A stretch of DNA of 64,000 nt from Hankyongella ginsenosidimutans. GTDB taxonomy: Bacteria > Pseudomonadota > Alphaproteobacteria > Sphingomonadales > Sphingomonadaceae. The notes beneath the pieces are model-generated. The model did not search any database. It saw only the letters and a list, made by a program, of their open reading frames with translations, and was not told the origin of the DNA. Of the stretch, positions 42,666 to 54,429 are shown in pieces. Each line of letters begins with the position of its first letter. The first letter of the stretch is position 1. Position numbers and translations under genes: made by a program. The DNA is taken from contig NZ_CP039704.1 of assembly GCF_005144965.1 (NCBI RefSeq), positions 1,240,001 through 1,304,000 of the forward strand, in the 5' to 3' direction.

Positions 42666-42722
42666 AACATTAGCGAGGCGCTGCAGTATCCGCCGCGAGC
42701 CAAACGCTTCGAGAGACCACAC

Positions 42723-44484
42723 GTGACCCATGCAAGCCCCGCCCAGGAGATGACCGGCGCCGAAGCGCTGATTCAGACGCTGACGGACCTCGGCGTGGAG
42801 GTCGTTTTCGGATATCCGGGTGGCGCGGTGCTGCCGATTTACGATGCGCTGTTCAAGCAGAGCCGTATCCGCCACATCCTGGTGCGCCATGAGCAGGGTG
42901 CAGCCCATGCCGCTGAAGGCTATGCGCGTTCGACCGGCAAGCCCGGCGTGGTGCTTGTCACCTCCGGCCCCGGCGCGACCAACGCCGTCACCGGCATCAC
43001 CGACGCCCTGCTGGACTCGATCCCCATCGTCGTCATCACGGGGCAGGTGCCGACCCACCTGATCGGCACGGATGCCTTCCAGGAGTGCGACACCGTCGGC
43101 ATCACGCGCCACTGCTCCAAGCACAATTACCTGGTGAAGGACCCAGCGCGCCTGTGCGAGACCCTGCATGAGGCGTTCTACATCGCCACGCATGGCCGCC
43201 CGGGGCCGGTTGTGGTCGATATCCCGAAAGACGTTCAGGTGGCGAAAACCCGGCTGGCGCGCCCGGGGATGCCGCAGCGCCGGTCCTACCAGCCGCAGAC
43301 CAGGGGCGAGATCGCCGCAATCGAGCAGGCGGTGGCGCTGATTGCAGCAGCGCGCCGCCCGATCCTCTACACCGGCGGCGGCATCATCAATTCCGGCCCG
43401 CAGGCGAGCCGTCTTCTGCAGGAATTTCAGGCTCTTGTAGGAGCACCCGTCACCTCGACCCTGATGGGGCTGGGCGCTTTTCCGGCCTCGCACCCGCAGT
43501 TCCTCGGCATGCTGGGCATGCACGGCACCTATGAGGCCAATCTGGCCATGCATGAGTGCGACGTCATGGTCTGCCTGGGGCGCGCTTCGATGACCGGGTC
43601 ACAGGCCGGCTGGATGCCTTCTCCCCGCACTCGCGCAAGATCCACGTCGACATCGACCGCTCCTCCATCAACAAGGTGGTGACGGTCGACATCGGCATCG
43701 TCGGCGATGTCGGTTCGGTGCTGGCGGATATGATCGACGTCTGGCGCGGTTCCGGCCAGCGCGCGGCCGATCTCGCCGACTGGTGGGCGAAAATCGAGGG
43801 CTGGCGCTCGCGGCGCTGCCTGGCATACCGGCAGAGCGGGCCGATGATCCTGCCGCAGCACGCCGTCAACCGGCTGTTCGCCGCAACTGCCGCGCGCGCG
43901 CCGATCATCACCACGGAGGTCGGCCAGCACCAGATGTGGGCCGCCCAGCATTTCGGCTTCGAGATGCCGAACAAGTGGCTGACCTCGGGAGGGCTGGGGA
44001 CCATGGGCTACGGCCTGCCGGCCGCCATCGGCGCCAGCTTGGCAATCCCGATGCGCTGGTGATCGACATCGCCGGCGAGGCCTCGATCCTGATGAACATC
44101 CAGGAGATGAGCACCGCCGTGCAGTATCGCCTGCCGGTCAAGGTGTTTATCCTCAACAACGAGTATATGGGGATGGTCCGCCAGTGGCAGGACCTGACCT
44201 ACGAGGGCCGCCATTCCGAGAGCTATTCGGAGGCGCTGCCGGATTTCGTGAAACTCGCTGAAGCCTATGGCTGGACCGGGCTGCGTATCGAGACTGCGGA
44301 CCAGCTGGACGACGGCATCGCCGCCATGCTTGCGGTCGACGGCCCGGTGATGGTCGATTGCCGGGTCGCCAAGCTGGAAAACTGCTTCCCGATGATCCCG
44401 TCCGGTGCGGCGCACTGGGATATGCTGCTGGGACCGGAGCAGGTCGCCGGCGAACTCGACGCTGACGCCGAAGCCCTGGTCTGA
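42723..44484 (+). CDS. ilvB: Acetolactate synthase, large (catalytic) subunit
   Basis: ThDP enzyme that opens valine/leucine/isoleucine synthesis. GTG start. Motifs: VVFGYPGGAVLPIYDALF, VRHEQGAAHAAEGYARSTGK with the catalytic Glu, TSGPGATNAVTGITDAL, and the ThDP/Mg motif, here LVIDIAGEASILMNIQEMST (GEAS where many families show GDA/GDG), closed by LNNEYMGMVRQWQ. Breaks near 43590 and 44035. ilvN starts 4 bp after the stop. The 57-bp leader shows no clear attenuator. Confidence 0.95.
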
Positions 44485-44488
44485 CCCG

Positions 44489-46059
<1,571 letters not shown>

Positions 46060-46100
46060 ATTCGCGGGTTGGGAGGAAGACGACGGTCTGTATCGGTAGA

Positions 46101-46122
46101 GGGGCGGCCATGGAGCCGCCCC
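46101..46122. terminator. Terminator hairpin after ilvC
   Basis: GGGGCGGC and GCCGCCCC form a perfect 8-bp stem with a 6-base loop (CATGGA). It lies between ilvC (+) and the convergent tyrosine phosphatase gene (-). Confidence 0.75.
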
Positions 46123-46130
46123 GCCATACA

Positions 46131-46604
46131 TCACAGGCCGGCAAGTCGCCGGGCCAGCCCTTCACTCGCTGCATGTACCAGCCGGTAGGTGTGCTCGAAA
46201 TCCGCCAGATCGCCGTAATAAGGGTCCGGCACGCTGCGCAGGCCGAGCTCCGGCGCAAAGTCCAGGAACAGGCCCAGATGCCGCGAACCGGGCGCAGGCT
46301 TCCTGCACTCCAATTCCCTGAGGTTATCCTCATCCATCGCCAGGATCATGTCGAAGCGTGTGAAATCCGCCGCTTCGATCTGTCGCGCGCGCTGCCGGCC
46401 GATGTCCAAGCCATGGCGTTCCGCGATTTGCTGGGAGCGACGATCCGGCGGACGCCCGACATGCCACCCGCCAGTGCCGGCGGAGTCCGCATGCACCGTC
46501 AGTCCGTGGGCCTGCGCCACGGCGGCGAATACGCCCTCAGCCAGCGGCGAGCGGCAAATGTTCCCCAGGCACACGAACAGCACGCGGTGCACAAGCGGCC
46601 TCAC
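46131..46604 (-). CDS. Low-molecular-weight protein tyrosine phosphatase
   Basis: The P-loop VLFVCLGNICRSPLAEGVF carries the CX5R catalytic motif and DPYYGDLADF the general-acid Asp. The preferred start is GTG 46604, which overlaps the sulfatase stop (GTGA), giving about 157 residues; an upstream start at 46631 would lie inside the sulfatase gene. Intact. LMW-PTPs act on tyrosine kinases, often in exopolysaccharide control, or on small metabolites; the target is unknown. Confidence 0.87.
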   Translation of the reverse strand: MRPLVHRVLFVCLGNICRSPLAEGVFAAVAQAHGLTVHADSAGTGGWHVGRPPDRRSQQIAERHGLDIGRQRARQIEAADFTRFDMILAMDEDNLRELECRKPAPGSRHLGLFLDFAPELGLRSVPDPYYGDLADFEHTYRLVHAASEGLARRLAGL

Positions 46605-48073
46605 TTGTAGATGCTGAGGTTTTCGCCGCATCCGGTCAGGTTGACCTGGCCCTTCGACAGCCAGCGCGGTTCGGTGCCGCTTGCGGTTTCGATCTTCAGC
46701 CGCGCGGAGAGTTCCGGGCGAGCTCCGGCCTGGCCTCGGCCAGATTGTTCTGTTCGGCCGGATCGTCGACGAGGTCGTAGATTTCGAGCGACGGGTATTT
46801 GTCCGGATCGTTCACGACCTTGTAATCGCCAAGCCGCATGGCGCTGGCCGGTTTGCGGCTCCAGGCGAGGGCTTCGTGCGGCGCGCCCGGCTTTGCACCC
46901 GTGATGTAATCGGAGAGCGCGACGCCGTCGATGACGGTCCCAAGCGGGCGCTTGGCCCCACATCATTCAGGATCGTCGGCACCAGGTCACTGGCGACGAC
47001 AGGCGGCGTGAACTGCGTGCGCGGCTTGTACCGTCTGGGATAGCGCATGATCAGCGGCACGCGCAGGCCGCCCTCGTACAGCGAGACGGCACCGCTGCGC
47101 AGCGTTCCGCACTGGCAGAGCCCAACCTCGGCGTTGCAGCCAGCGAAGGATGTCAGGACGATCAGGGTCTTTTCCGCCAGCCCGCGGTTGTCGAGGCTGC
47201 GCACAATATTGCCGACGGCGTCGTCCAGCGCCGCGATCATGGCGGCGCGCATGCGCATGTTCGGGTCGGCAATGCCGGCAAAACGATCCCAATAGTCTTT
47301 CGGCGCTGCAGCGCTCATCGATTCCGGGAAGGGAAACAGTGAGGAAAAAGTCTCTTTCTGATGCCGGTCAATGAAATCGACCGCCTGCTGGGCAAAACCC
47401 AGGATTGCATACTCAGCGTTCTTCGCAGGCTTTGCGGCGCTGCCGGTCAGGATCCGGCTTTCTTCCTTTCGCACCGGCGGCTGCTGGAAGTTCGTGGTCG
47501 GGATGAACTGCCACTCGGCCGGCGCGTCGTCGCCGTAGGGTGCCACCGGGGAATCACGGCGTACACTTCATCGAAGCCCTGCCGGCCCGGATAATCACCG
47601 CCCTGCCCGCCAACGCCGCCCAGACCCCATGCGCCGACGAAACCAGTCACATAGCCGGACTGCTTGAGCATGCCGGGCAGGAGGGTCTGGCCGCGCGTCA
47701 GGTCGACACCGATGGTGTCCGTGGTCGGCATATCGTATTCGAAGCCAAGCTGTGCGGGCGTGCGCCCAGTGTATAGGCTCATGCGCGCCGGTACGCTGAC
47801 CGATGCACTGGTGTAGGCGTTGAGAAAACGCACACCCTGCGCCGCCAGAACGTCGATGTTCGGGGTTGGTGCTTCATCTGTGGACGGCGTGTCGATATCC
47901 GCCGGGCTGAGGTTCGAGACCACGATCAGAACAACGTTATCGGGATTGTTTTCTGAACTCCCCGGCCCCGTCGCCTCCTCTCCGCACGCCGCCAGCATCG
48001 CGCACGCCGAGACAAGACACGCCATTCGCGGAATAATCGGCCAGAGTTTTGAGATTGTTTCGAAAAACGGCAT
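46601..48073 (-). CDS. Sulfatase-family lipoprotein
   Basis: Predicted exported alkaline-phosphatase-superfamily sulfatase. The signal peptide ends with lipobox LAAC. The N-terminal NVVLIVVSNLSPADIDTPST replaces the usual DDxR-type metal start; the formylglycine region reads SVSVPARMSLYTGRTPAQLG, i.e. a serine-type SxPxR motif. LIVLTSFAGCNAEVGLCQCG and LYEGGLRVPLIMRYP follow. Breaks near 47560, 46955 and 46730. About 485 residues. The metal-binding Asp pair looks degenerate, so activity is uncertain. Confidence 0.82.
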
Positions 48074-48160
48074 GTTCCATCACCTCGCGCCCGCTTCTCT
48101 AGTTTCGCGGGCGCGTGAAGTCGATGCCGGATAGGGTGACAGTTTTATTAAGGTTCCGCT

Positions 48161-48394
48161 CTACTCGGCGCGACGCACGCGCTCCGTGACGGTCACGCCG
48201 ATGCGGTCGCCGACCAGCACGATCTCCCCGCGTGCAATCAATTCCTGGTTGGCGTAAATCCACACAGGGTCCTGGTGCTTGGCGTCCAGATCGATCACAG
48301 CACCGCGGCCCATCTTGAGGAGATGCCGAACCGGCATATGCGTCCGTCCGATCACGACGGAGACTTCCACTTCAATCTTGTCGAATACGCTCAT
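48161..48394 (-). CDS. FliN-like SpoA-domain protein
   Basis: A 77-residue protein made of one SpoA (FliN/FliM C-terminal) domain: IEVEVSVVIGRTHMPVRHLL, then LKMGRGAVIDLDAKHQDPVW and VGDRIGVTVTERV. FliN forms the lower part of the flagellar switch; SpoA domains also occur in type III secretion. No other flagellar gene is in the window, so this is an orphan or the edge of a scattered set. Intact. Divergent from lipB, 42 bp apart. Confidence 0.85.
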   Translation of the reverse strand: MSVFDKIEVEVSVVIGRTHMPVRHLLKMGRGAVIDLDAKHQDPVWIYANQELIARGEIVLVGDRIGVTVTERVRRAE

Positions 48395-48436
48395 TCGGAA
48401 TCCTTGTCTTGAATGCGTTATCGACGGAGACGGGTT

Positions 48437-49118
48437 ATGGCAGGGTTAACGATGCAGCCGCGGCAGCCGATTGCGGTCGAAACCGCATCTTCGCGGGTCG
48501 AGTATCGTGCGGCAGAAGACCGGATGGACCGGCTGGCCGAAGCCATATGGCGCGGCGAAGCGAAGGAACTGCTGTGGCTGCTCGAGCATCCCCGCTGTTC
48601 ACCAGCGGAACAAGCGCCCGGCGGCTGATTTCGTCGAATCACCCGTAATCCCGGTTTTTCGCACGCGACGCGGCGGCCAGATCACCTACCACGGGCCAGG
48701 CCAGCGGATTGCCTATATTCTGATGGATCTGCGCGCGCGCGGGCTGAGCGTGCGGGACTATGTCGCCGGCCTCGAGACCTGGCTGATCAATGCCCTGCAA
48801 GCACTCGGGGTAGAGGCGGTTCGGCGGTGCGGGCGCGTTGGCGTCTGGGTTCCCGATGCGCCGGGTGGAGAGGCCAAGATCGCCGCCATCGGCATCGCGG
48901 TGCGCCATGGGGTCGCCATGCATGGCATCGCGCTGAATGTCGACCCGGATCTCTCGGCCTACGATGCCATCGTTCCGTGCGGCGTGCGGGACTATGGCGT
49001 CACCAGCCTGGCAGCGCTCGGTCGGGCATCGACCCTCACGCAAGTGGACGCCGCCTTGCTTTCAGCCTGGCCGGACGCGTTCGGAGCATTGTCCATCACA
49101 GAGACGCGCATGTGTTAA
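48437..49118 (+). CDS. lipB: Octanoyl-ACP:protein octanoyltransferase LipB
   Basis: Transfers octanoate to lipoyl domains. RGGQITYHGPGQRIAYILMD is the signature; KIAAIGIAVRHGVAMHGIAL contains the catalytic Lys region and NVDPDLSAYDAIVPCGVRDY the Cys. A break near 48595 (C run: LLEHPPLFTSGTSA) splits the N-terminus. The start MAGLTMQPRQPIAVE at 48437 is shown; 48413 is also open. Ends 59 bp before the GGDEF-EAL gene. Confidence 0.92.
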
Positions 49119-49177
49119 CAGGTTTTTGCGGCTCGAGTCTACTCTGCGTCGACGCAAGAGGAAACGCATCCGGGCCG

Positions 49178-50976
49178 ATGAAGAACTGGCGATCCGACGC
49201 ACGCAAGCCGCTGTCCGCAATGCTCCAGTATGCACAGCGTTTGCGCGAGCAACGAAATCAGGCCGTCGCCTTGACGGCGCGCGAGCAGACCTTGCGACTC
49301 GAACAGATCGATGCGCTCATGCATCGGATCGTCGAGGACTCGTTCGACGGCATCATCACCGTCGATGAAAACGGCATCGTTCAGACGGCGAACGCCGCCG
49401 CCTGCCGGATCTTCCAGCGCCAGTTGCGCGACCTTCTGAACGGAGAAATCGTCGATATCGTCCCAAGCTATCGCAACCTGGTGGATCCGCACTCGGTCAC
49501 CTATGCCGTCGGGCGCGGCCACCATGAAACCACGGCACGCCGGATCGACGAGCAGCCCTTTCCGATCGATATCTGCATTTCGCAGATCGCGTCGTCCGAA
49601 AAGCCCAGCTATGTCTTGATCGTCCGCGACATCACGGAGCTGCGTCAGAATCAGGCCATTCTTGAACATCAGGCGCTGCACGACGCCTTGACCGGGCTGC
49701 CCAACCGCACGCTCCTGAAAGACAGAATGCAGCAGGCGATTTCATCAGCCCGGCGAAACGGTCAAATGGTTGCCCTGTTTCTGCTCGACCTTGATCGCTT
49801 CAAGCAGATCAATGATACCCTTGGCCACCACATTGGCGATCTTTTGCTGAGAGATTTAGCCAAGCGCCTGCTGCTGCCGGTTCGGGCAACCGATACCGTG
49901 GCTCGTCTGGGTGGCGACGAGTTTGCGATCCTGCTGCCGAACATCGAGACTGAGGCGTTTGGTATCGAGCTTGCTGAAAGAGTCCTGGCCGTTTTCGAGA
50001 AGCCCTTCGAAGTGCAGGAGAATCTGCAGCTTCATGTCAACTGCTCGATCGGGGTTGCGTTCTTCCCGATCCACACGGAAGACCCGCACCGTCTGATGCA
50101 ATGCGCCGATGTCGCCATGTATGCCGCGAAAGGCGGCTCGGAGCGCATTATCGTCTACGATTCCAGCAAGGATTCGAACAGCGTCCGCAGGTTGCGCCTC
50201 TCGACGGAGCTTCGCAACGCAATCAGCGACGATGAACAGCTCTCGATGGTCTATCAGCCCAAGATCGACCTAAAAGTCAGATGATCTGCGGCGTGGAGGC
50301 CCTGTGCCGCTGGCGGCACCCGCATCTGGGCCTGGTGCCGCCCGACGAGTTCGTCCAGCACGCGGAGCAGACTGGCGCGATCACGGAGTTGACCCGCTGG
50401 ACGTTCGAGGCGGCGCTGCGCGAGCTTGCGCGCTGGAGCGTCGGCGGGTTCGATCTCTCGCTCGCCGTCAATCTCTCGGCCCGAATGCTCCACGATGAGT
50501 CGATCCCGCAATTGCTCGCCTCGATCGCGCGCAGCTACAATCTCGATCCACCGCGCATCATCATCGAGATTACCGAAAGCGCAATTGTTCTCGACCCGCT
50601 GACCGCCCGCAAAATGCCTATCATCTTGCCGATGCCGGTTTCGAACTGGCGATCGACGATTACGGACGGGCTACTCATCCTTGTCTGCGCTGCAATCGCT
50701 GCCGATCCGCGAGCTGAAGATCGATCGCAGCTTCGTGCTGGATATGCTGGCGAACCCCGCGTCCGACGTCATCGTCCGCTCCACGGTCGATCTCGCGCAT
50801 AATCTTGGCATGCGCGTGGTCGCTGAAGGCGTGGAAACGCGGGACCACTACAACAGGCTGCGGCAGCTTTTACGGACATCGCGCAGGGTTATTTCATCTC
50901 GATTCCGCTGAACGGCCAGGATTTCCTGAGCTTTCTCGACAACCGCCCGGTTCAGAAGCTCATGAATGTCGCCTGA
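49178..50976 (+). CDS. PAS-GGDEF-EAL cyclic-di-GMP signalling enzyme
   Basis: Bifunctional-type diguanylate cyclase/phosphodiesterase. An N-terminal helical region and PAS domain (DSFDGIITVDENGIVQTANA), then GGDEF: LGGDEFAIL with HHIGDLLL and DLDRFKQINDTLGHH; then EAL: GVEALCRWRHPHLGLVPPDE, IIEITESAIVL, DDYGTGYSSLSALQ and the EGVETR loop. All key catalytic residues for both activities seem present. Breaks near 50275, 50610, 50668 and 50868. No membrane segment, so probably cytosolic. About 600 residues. Confidence 0.9.
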
Positions 50977-51012
50977 TCTCATGTAAATTTCAGAAGCTGA
51001 ACACGCGCGAGC

Positions 51013-52198
51013 TCAGGCCGCCGCCGTCTTGGCATTATCGATCCGCGCCTGACGGGGCGCACCGAACAGGTAGCCTTGACCATACTCGATCCCGAGTTCG
51101 AGAACGTCGATCACGGTCCGCTCATCCTCGATGTGCGTCGCGATGATCTGGATGCCAAAGCGATCCAGTTCGGACTTGAACCGTGCGGACTCGGTCAGCG
51201 AGCGGTTGGCGGCCAGTACGGTTGCGGAGATTTTCACGAAGCCGACCTGAGCGCGCGCCAGAACCGCCGGCCGGATATCCAGGCTGTCGATCTGATCGAC
51301 GGAGAGTTGACACCCCAGGCGCACCAGGCGGCTCAAACGATCGAGCGCATGTTCTGGCAGGGTCAGGAAGTCGCGTGCAGCGATCTCGAACACCAGCTTT
51401 GCGGCCCGCTCCCGCTGGTCGGTGAGGAACTGCACCAGGCCGCCGATAAAACCGGCGTCCAGCAAAGCCGCGCGTGAGAGGTTGCAGAAAATCTGCAAGT
51501 CAGGGCGCTTTGCTTCCAGTTGGCGCATCAGCCCTGCGGCGCGCACGAACAGCAGGCTGTCCAGCGCCGTCGCCAGCGGCCCATCGGCGAGCGCGGACGC
51601 GAAAGCCGCGGGCGACAGGACATCGCCATGGTCGTCCCGTATACGCGCCAGCCCTTCATAAAGGACAATACGGCGGCTCGGCAGTTTCACCACCGGCTGC
51701 AAATACAGGTCGACCCGATTGTCACGCAAGGCGCGCTTTATTGTCGCATCCAGGACGATCGGTGCGATGTCCGCGTCCCGCTTTATGGGCGGATCGTATG
51801 GCTTGTAAGTATCTTCAGTATAATAATGTTCATCATGAAGCTTTTTGTGGTCGCAATTTCAGTATTATTTACTTGCTCTTCGATATAAACTCTAATTTCA
51901 TCGCGAATCCCGTCTATAGATTGGCGCAGGGACGCGATCTCCTCGATCAAAGTTGCAACAACGGCCTCCAGGTTAAGATTGTCGCCGGGGAGATTGTCAT
52001 CAGTGATCGATTCGTCGCGGTGTCTTTTATTTAAGATTATTTTACCGACGAGAGCGCACAACACAACCCAAACGGCAAGCCCGCCGACCAGAAAGGCCGT
52101 GGGCAGTGAATACCACAAACGCCCGATGGCGAGCACCGCAAGCCCGACAGTCACGGCGGCCAAAAGAATATGGCGTCAGAAAACTGGCGTATGGTCAT
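51013..52198 (-). CDS. Membrane-anchored degenerate EAL-domain protein
   Basis: The N-terminus carries two hydrophobic segments (VGLAVLAIGRLWYSLPTAFL and GGLAVWVVLCALVGKIIL). A coiled-coil-like region (EEIASLRQSIDGIRDEIRVY) comes next, and then a C-terminal EAL fold: LYLQPVVKLPSRRIVLYEGL, FCNLSRAALLDAGF, SVDQIDSLDI, QIIATHIEDERTVIDVLELG and YGQGYLFGAP. The EAL motif reads EGL and the usual DDFG is replaced by VDQID, so it probably binds c-di-GMP or partners without hydrolysis. Breaks near 51795 and 52170. It converges on the GGDEF-EAL gene 36 bp away. Confidence 0.78.
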
Positions 52199-52561
52199 GG
52201 ACTCGCTCAACAGATCTTTCGTTCGTGATGGCAAAACATAGCTACCAAGTCATTAACGTTTAACCTCGATGGGCTGCGTTTGAAGCATGTTTCAGCGCGT
52301 TTTCGCCAAACTGGAAAAGTAGAATTTCGTGCAACATTTTTCCGTGCCCGCCTCCTCAGGGTCGTTCATGCTGTGTGGTTTATTCCTCAAATGCCTGTCA
52401 TCCTCATATAAATACAGGCTTTTTATTTCGATCCCTGGTCGGCATGGGGTGGTGCACACGCCCACAAGCCGCTTGTGAAGCGGAATCATTACCGCTAATG
52501 TGCACAACGGTTTGGGGTAAGCAGCTAACCAAATCTTTGGACGATAAGAATGGAGTCTCAC
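52199..52561. other. Intergenic region before the Ala-rich lipoprotein gene
   Basis: This 363-bp region is AT-richer than its surroundings. It contains a small hairpin CCGCTT-gtg-AAGCGG near 52471-52485, followed by a second possible pairing AGCGG/CCGCT. No ORF is convincing. Promoters for both flanking genes should lie here; no exact consensus is seen. Confidence 0.45.
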
Positions 52562-52897
52562 ATGGGTGATCTTCTGCTCAAACTGAAACAAGCGGCTATC
52601 GTGGCCGGCGCTGCGGTCGCTCTGGCGGCTTGTGGCGGTGCGGGTGAAAAGGCCGCTGAAGAAGCAGCTCCGGCTGCCGACGCTGCAGCTGAAGCTGCCG
52701 CTCCGGCAACCGACGCAGCGACTGACGCTGCTGGCGCTGTTGCTGAAGGCACGGACGCGGCTGTTGACGCTGCTGCCGGCGCTGCCGATGCCGCTGCTGG
52801 CGCTGCCGACGCAGCTGCTGAAGCCGCTGCCGGCGCTGCCGATGCCGCTGCCGGCGCTGCTGATGCAGCCGCCGCTCCGGCCGAAGGCCAGCACTAA
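52562..52897 (+). CDS. Alanine-rich repetitive lipoprotein
   Basis: A 111-residue protein. After MGDLLLKLKQAAIVAGAAVA comes the lipobox LAAC, then a mature part built almost only of Ala, Asp, Glu and Gly, with repeated GAADAAA-type units. It would form a long acidic Ala helix or coiled structure anchored in the envelope. GGAG 7 bases before the ATG supports this start. No recognised family; composition recalls the small alanine-zipper lipoproteins. A rho-independent terminator follows. Intact. Confidence 0.78.
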   Translation: MGDLLLKLKQAAIVAGAAVALAACGGAGEKAAEEAAPAADAAAEAAAPATDAATDAAGAVAEGTDAAVDAAAGAADAAAGAADAAAEAAAGAADAAAGAADAAAAPAEGQH

Positions 52898-52940
52898 GCA
52901 GTAAACCGGCGGGGTTCGCCCGCTGGCGTAAAGCGATGGG

Positions 52941-52973
52941 AAAAGCCGTCCTCTTGCGGGGCGGCTTTTCTTT
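52941..52973 (+). terminator. Rho-independent terminator
   Basis: AAAAGCCG and CGGCTTTT form the stem, extended by CC/GG pairs, and TTTCTTT follows. It closes the Ala-rich lipoprotein gene. Confidence 0.8.
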
Positions 52974-53126
52974 GGTCGGGAGCCCGCCCTGTTTGGGGGT
53001 AACGCCTATTTTACCAGAGTGCCGGGCGTTTGACTCATACCCGTCATCGCGCGGGCGCGCCGCAGCTTCGGCAGGCCGGAAACCGAGTGAGGATGTACCA
53101 TAAAGGCTGGTTGTGGGGCTTTTATC

Positions 53127-53180
53127 TTGACAAAAATAACCAAATAGGATAAATAAAACCCATCTCCTCACCAGATGGGT
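53127..53180 (+). promoter_or_regulatory. Consensus sigma-70-type promoter and leader hairpin for the toxin gene
   Basis: TTGACA at 53127-53132, a 17-base spacer and TAAATA at 53150-53155 give a near-ideal promoter in an AT-rich stretch. Transcription would begin near 53160, right at a hairpin (ACCCATCT at 53158-53165 pairing with AGATGGGT at 53173-53180) that ends 8 bases before the ATG at 53189. No strong Shine-Dalgarno is exposed; the only G-rich bases are in the hairpin arm. Confidence 0.6.
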
Positions 53181-53188
53181 CATGAGCG

Positions 53189-54413
53189 ATGTATGCGACC
53201 TTCGCGGACTGGATGCGTCGCCCTGGCGGCCGCAGCGTTGAGAGCGGCATTGCCGCCATCGGGTCAGCCGCCCCGCTTCTGACCAAGGGCGTCACCGAGG
53301 CGCGGGCGGCACGGTACGCCCGGCTGTTCGACGAATACCGACAGGCGCGGGCGCAGGGGCAGACCCACAAAATATGGATCGCCTCTCCCGACGAGCGGAC
53401 CCGGGCGAGCCATCGCGCCGCACACGGACAAATCCAGCCGATCGGCAGCGCCTTCAGCCTTGGTGCAGACCGCCTGTTCCTGCCCTGCGACCCGGATGCA
53501 AGCCTGGCGGAGACGGCAAACTGCCGCTGCACTGTGCGCTTCATCCGCCTCAGGGCTACGCTCGATCCCGGCGCTCCAGCCCTCTTGGATGTCACGGATG
53601 GCCTCGGCGCGCGCCCGGGCGACCAGCTGGCGCAGGTGCGGCTACCCCCACCCCGCGGTCCGGCGCGGCGCGGCGACAATGGCGGGCCGCCGCTGGAGCC
53701 GCCCCGACACTGGCGCAAATATTCCCCGGACTGGCGAATTCCCGCTCGGTGCCATGCTGGCACCTGCTGATAGTTTCCTCGACCTCAGCGGCCCGGCGGC
53801 GGCGGCGGTCGAGGCGCTATACGGCGGCGCGCGCCCAGCTGATCGTGGATATTCAGGAGATATATCCCGACTATACCTACCCGTCCCTGGGTTCACCGTT
53901 GACCACCGAAGGGCGCGCGCAGGAACTGAACGACCTGCGGATGATCCGGGCTGCGGCCCTGTACACCGAACGCGGCAATCCGGACGCACTGCAGGTGGAG
54001 ACGCTGCGCTTCCTTCAGAAAAGTGTCGATGTGGCGTATGCGGAAGGCGTGCGCCGCTATAACAACGGAGTACTGAAGCCGCGCTTGTCCCAGAATGAGG
54101 CGATCGGCAACTTTGTGGACCAACAGGTGCGTCGCAATTTACAGATACACTTCAATACGTACCGTTTAAACTGGGGTCGTGGGCAGAATGTGACCATCAA
54201 CAATCGCGATTATGACCGCTCTGCCTCGGACGTGACGTATAGGATTCCCGATGCCAGAGTCGGCAGAGTTTCTTTCGATTGGACCTTGATGAGAAAACTG
54301 CGCGCATCGCCGCAAATCCAGGGTTTTTCTCTGCCGACTCGAGGCCGGATGCGGTAATCATTGTCAGGCCTGCGCAGATAGGCCCAGATAATACTTATCT
54401 GATCACACGCTAG
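53189..54413 (+). CDS. MuF-type polymorphic toxin with putative toxic C-terminus
   Basis: About 407 residues after correction. The N-terminal ~115 residues resemble the phage Mu F-like head domain: conserved WIASPDERTRASHRAAHGQ, then a Gly-rich loop and TANCRCTVRFIR (CRC motif); RRGDNGGPPLEP follows. The C-terminus (from about EYPR-like QEIYPDYTYPSLGSPLTTEG) ends with TYRIPDARVGRVSFDWTLMR and, after restoring a T at 54337, GFFSADSRPDAVIIVRP and DNTYLITR. I recognise this ending from C-termini of other polymorphic toxins; the chemistry is unknown to me, and an RNase-like fold is only a guess. Breaks near 53738, 53835 and 54337. Confidence 0.7.
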
Positions 54414-54429
54414 CAGAAGGTAGGGCGAT

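Noticed and set aside
44050-44110. GEAS instead of GDA/GDG in the ThDP motif of IlvB as a sign of inactivity
   Set aside because: I recall the same form in related alphaproteobacterial enzymes, and all other catalytic motifs are intact.
53189-54413. A remnant prophage around the MuF protein
   Set aside because: No terminase, portal, capsid, tail, integrase or repressor gene is within reach on either side; both flanks are ordinary or unrelated genes.
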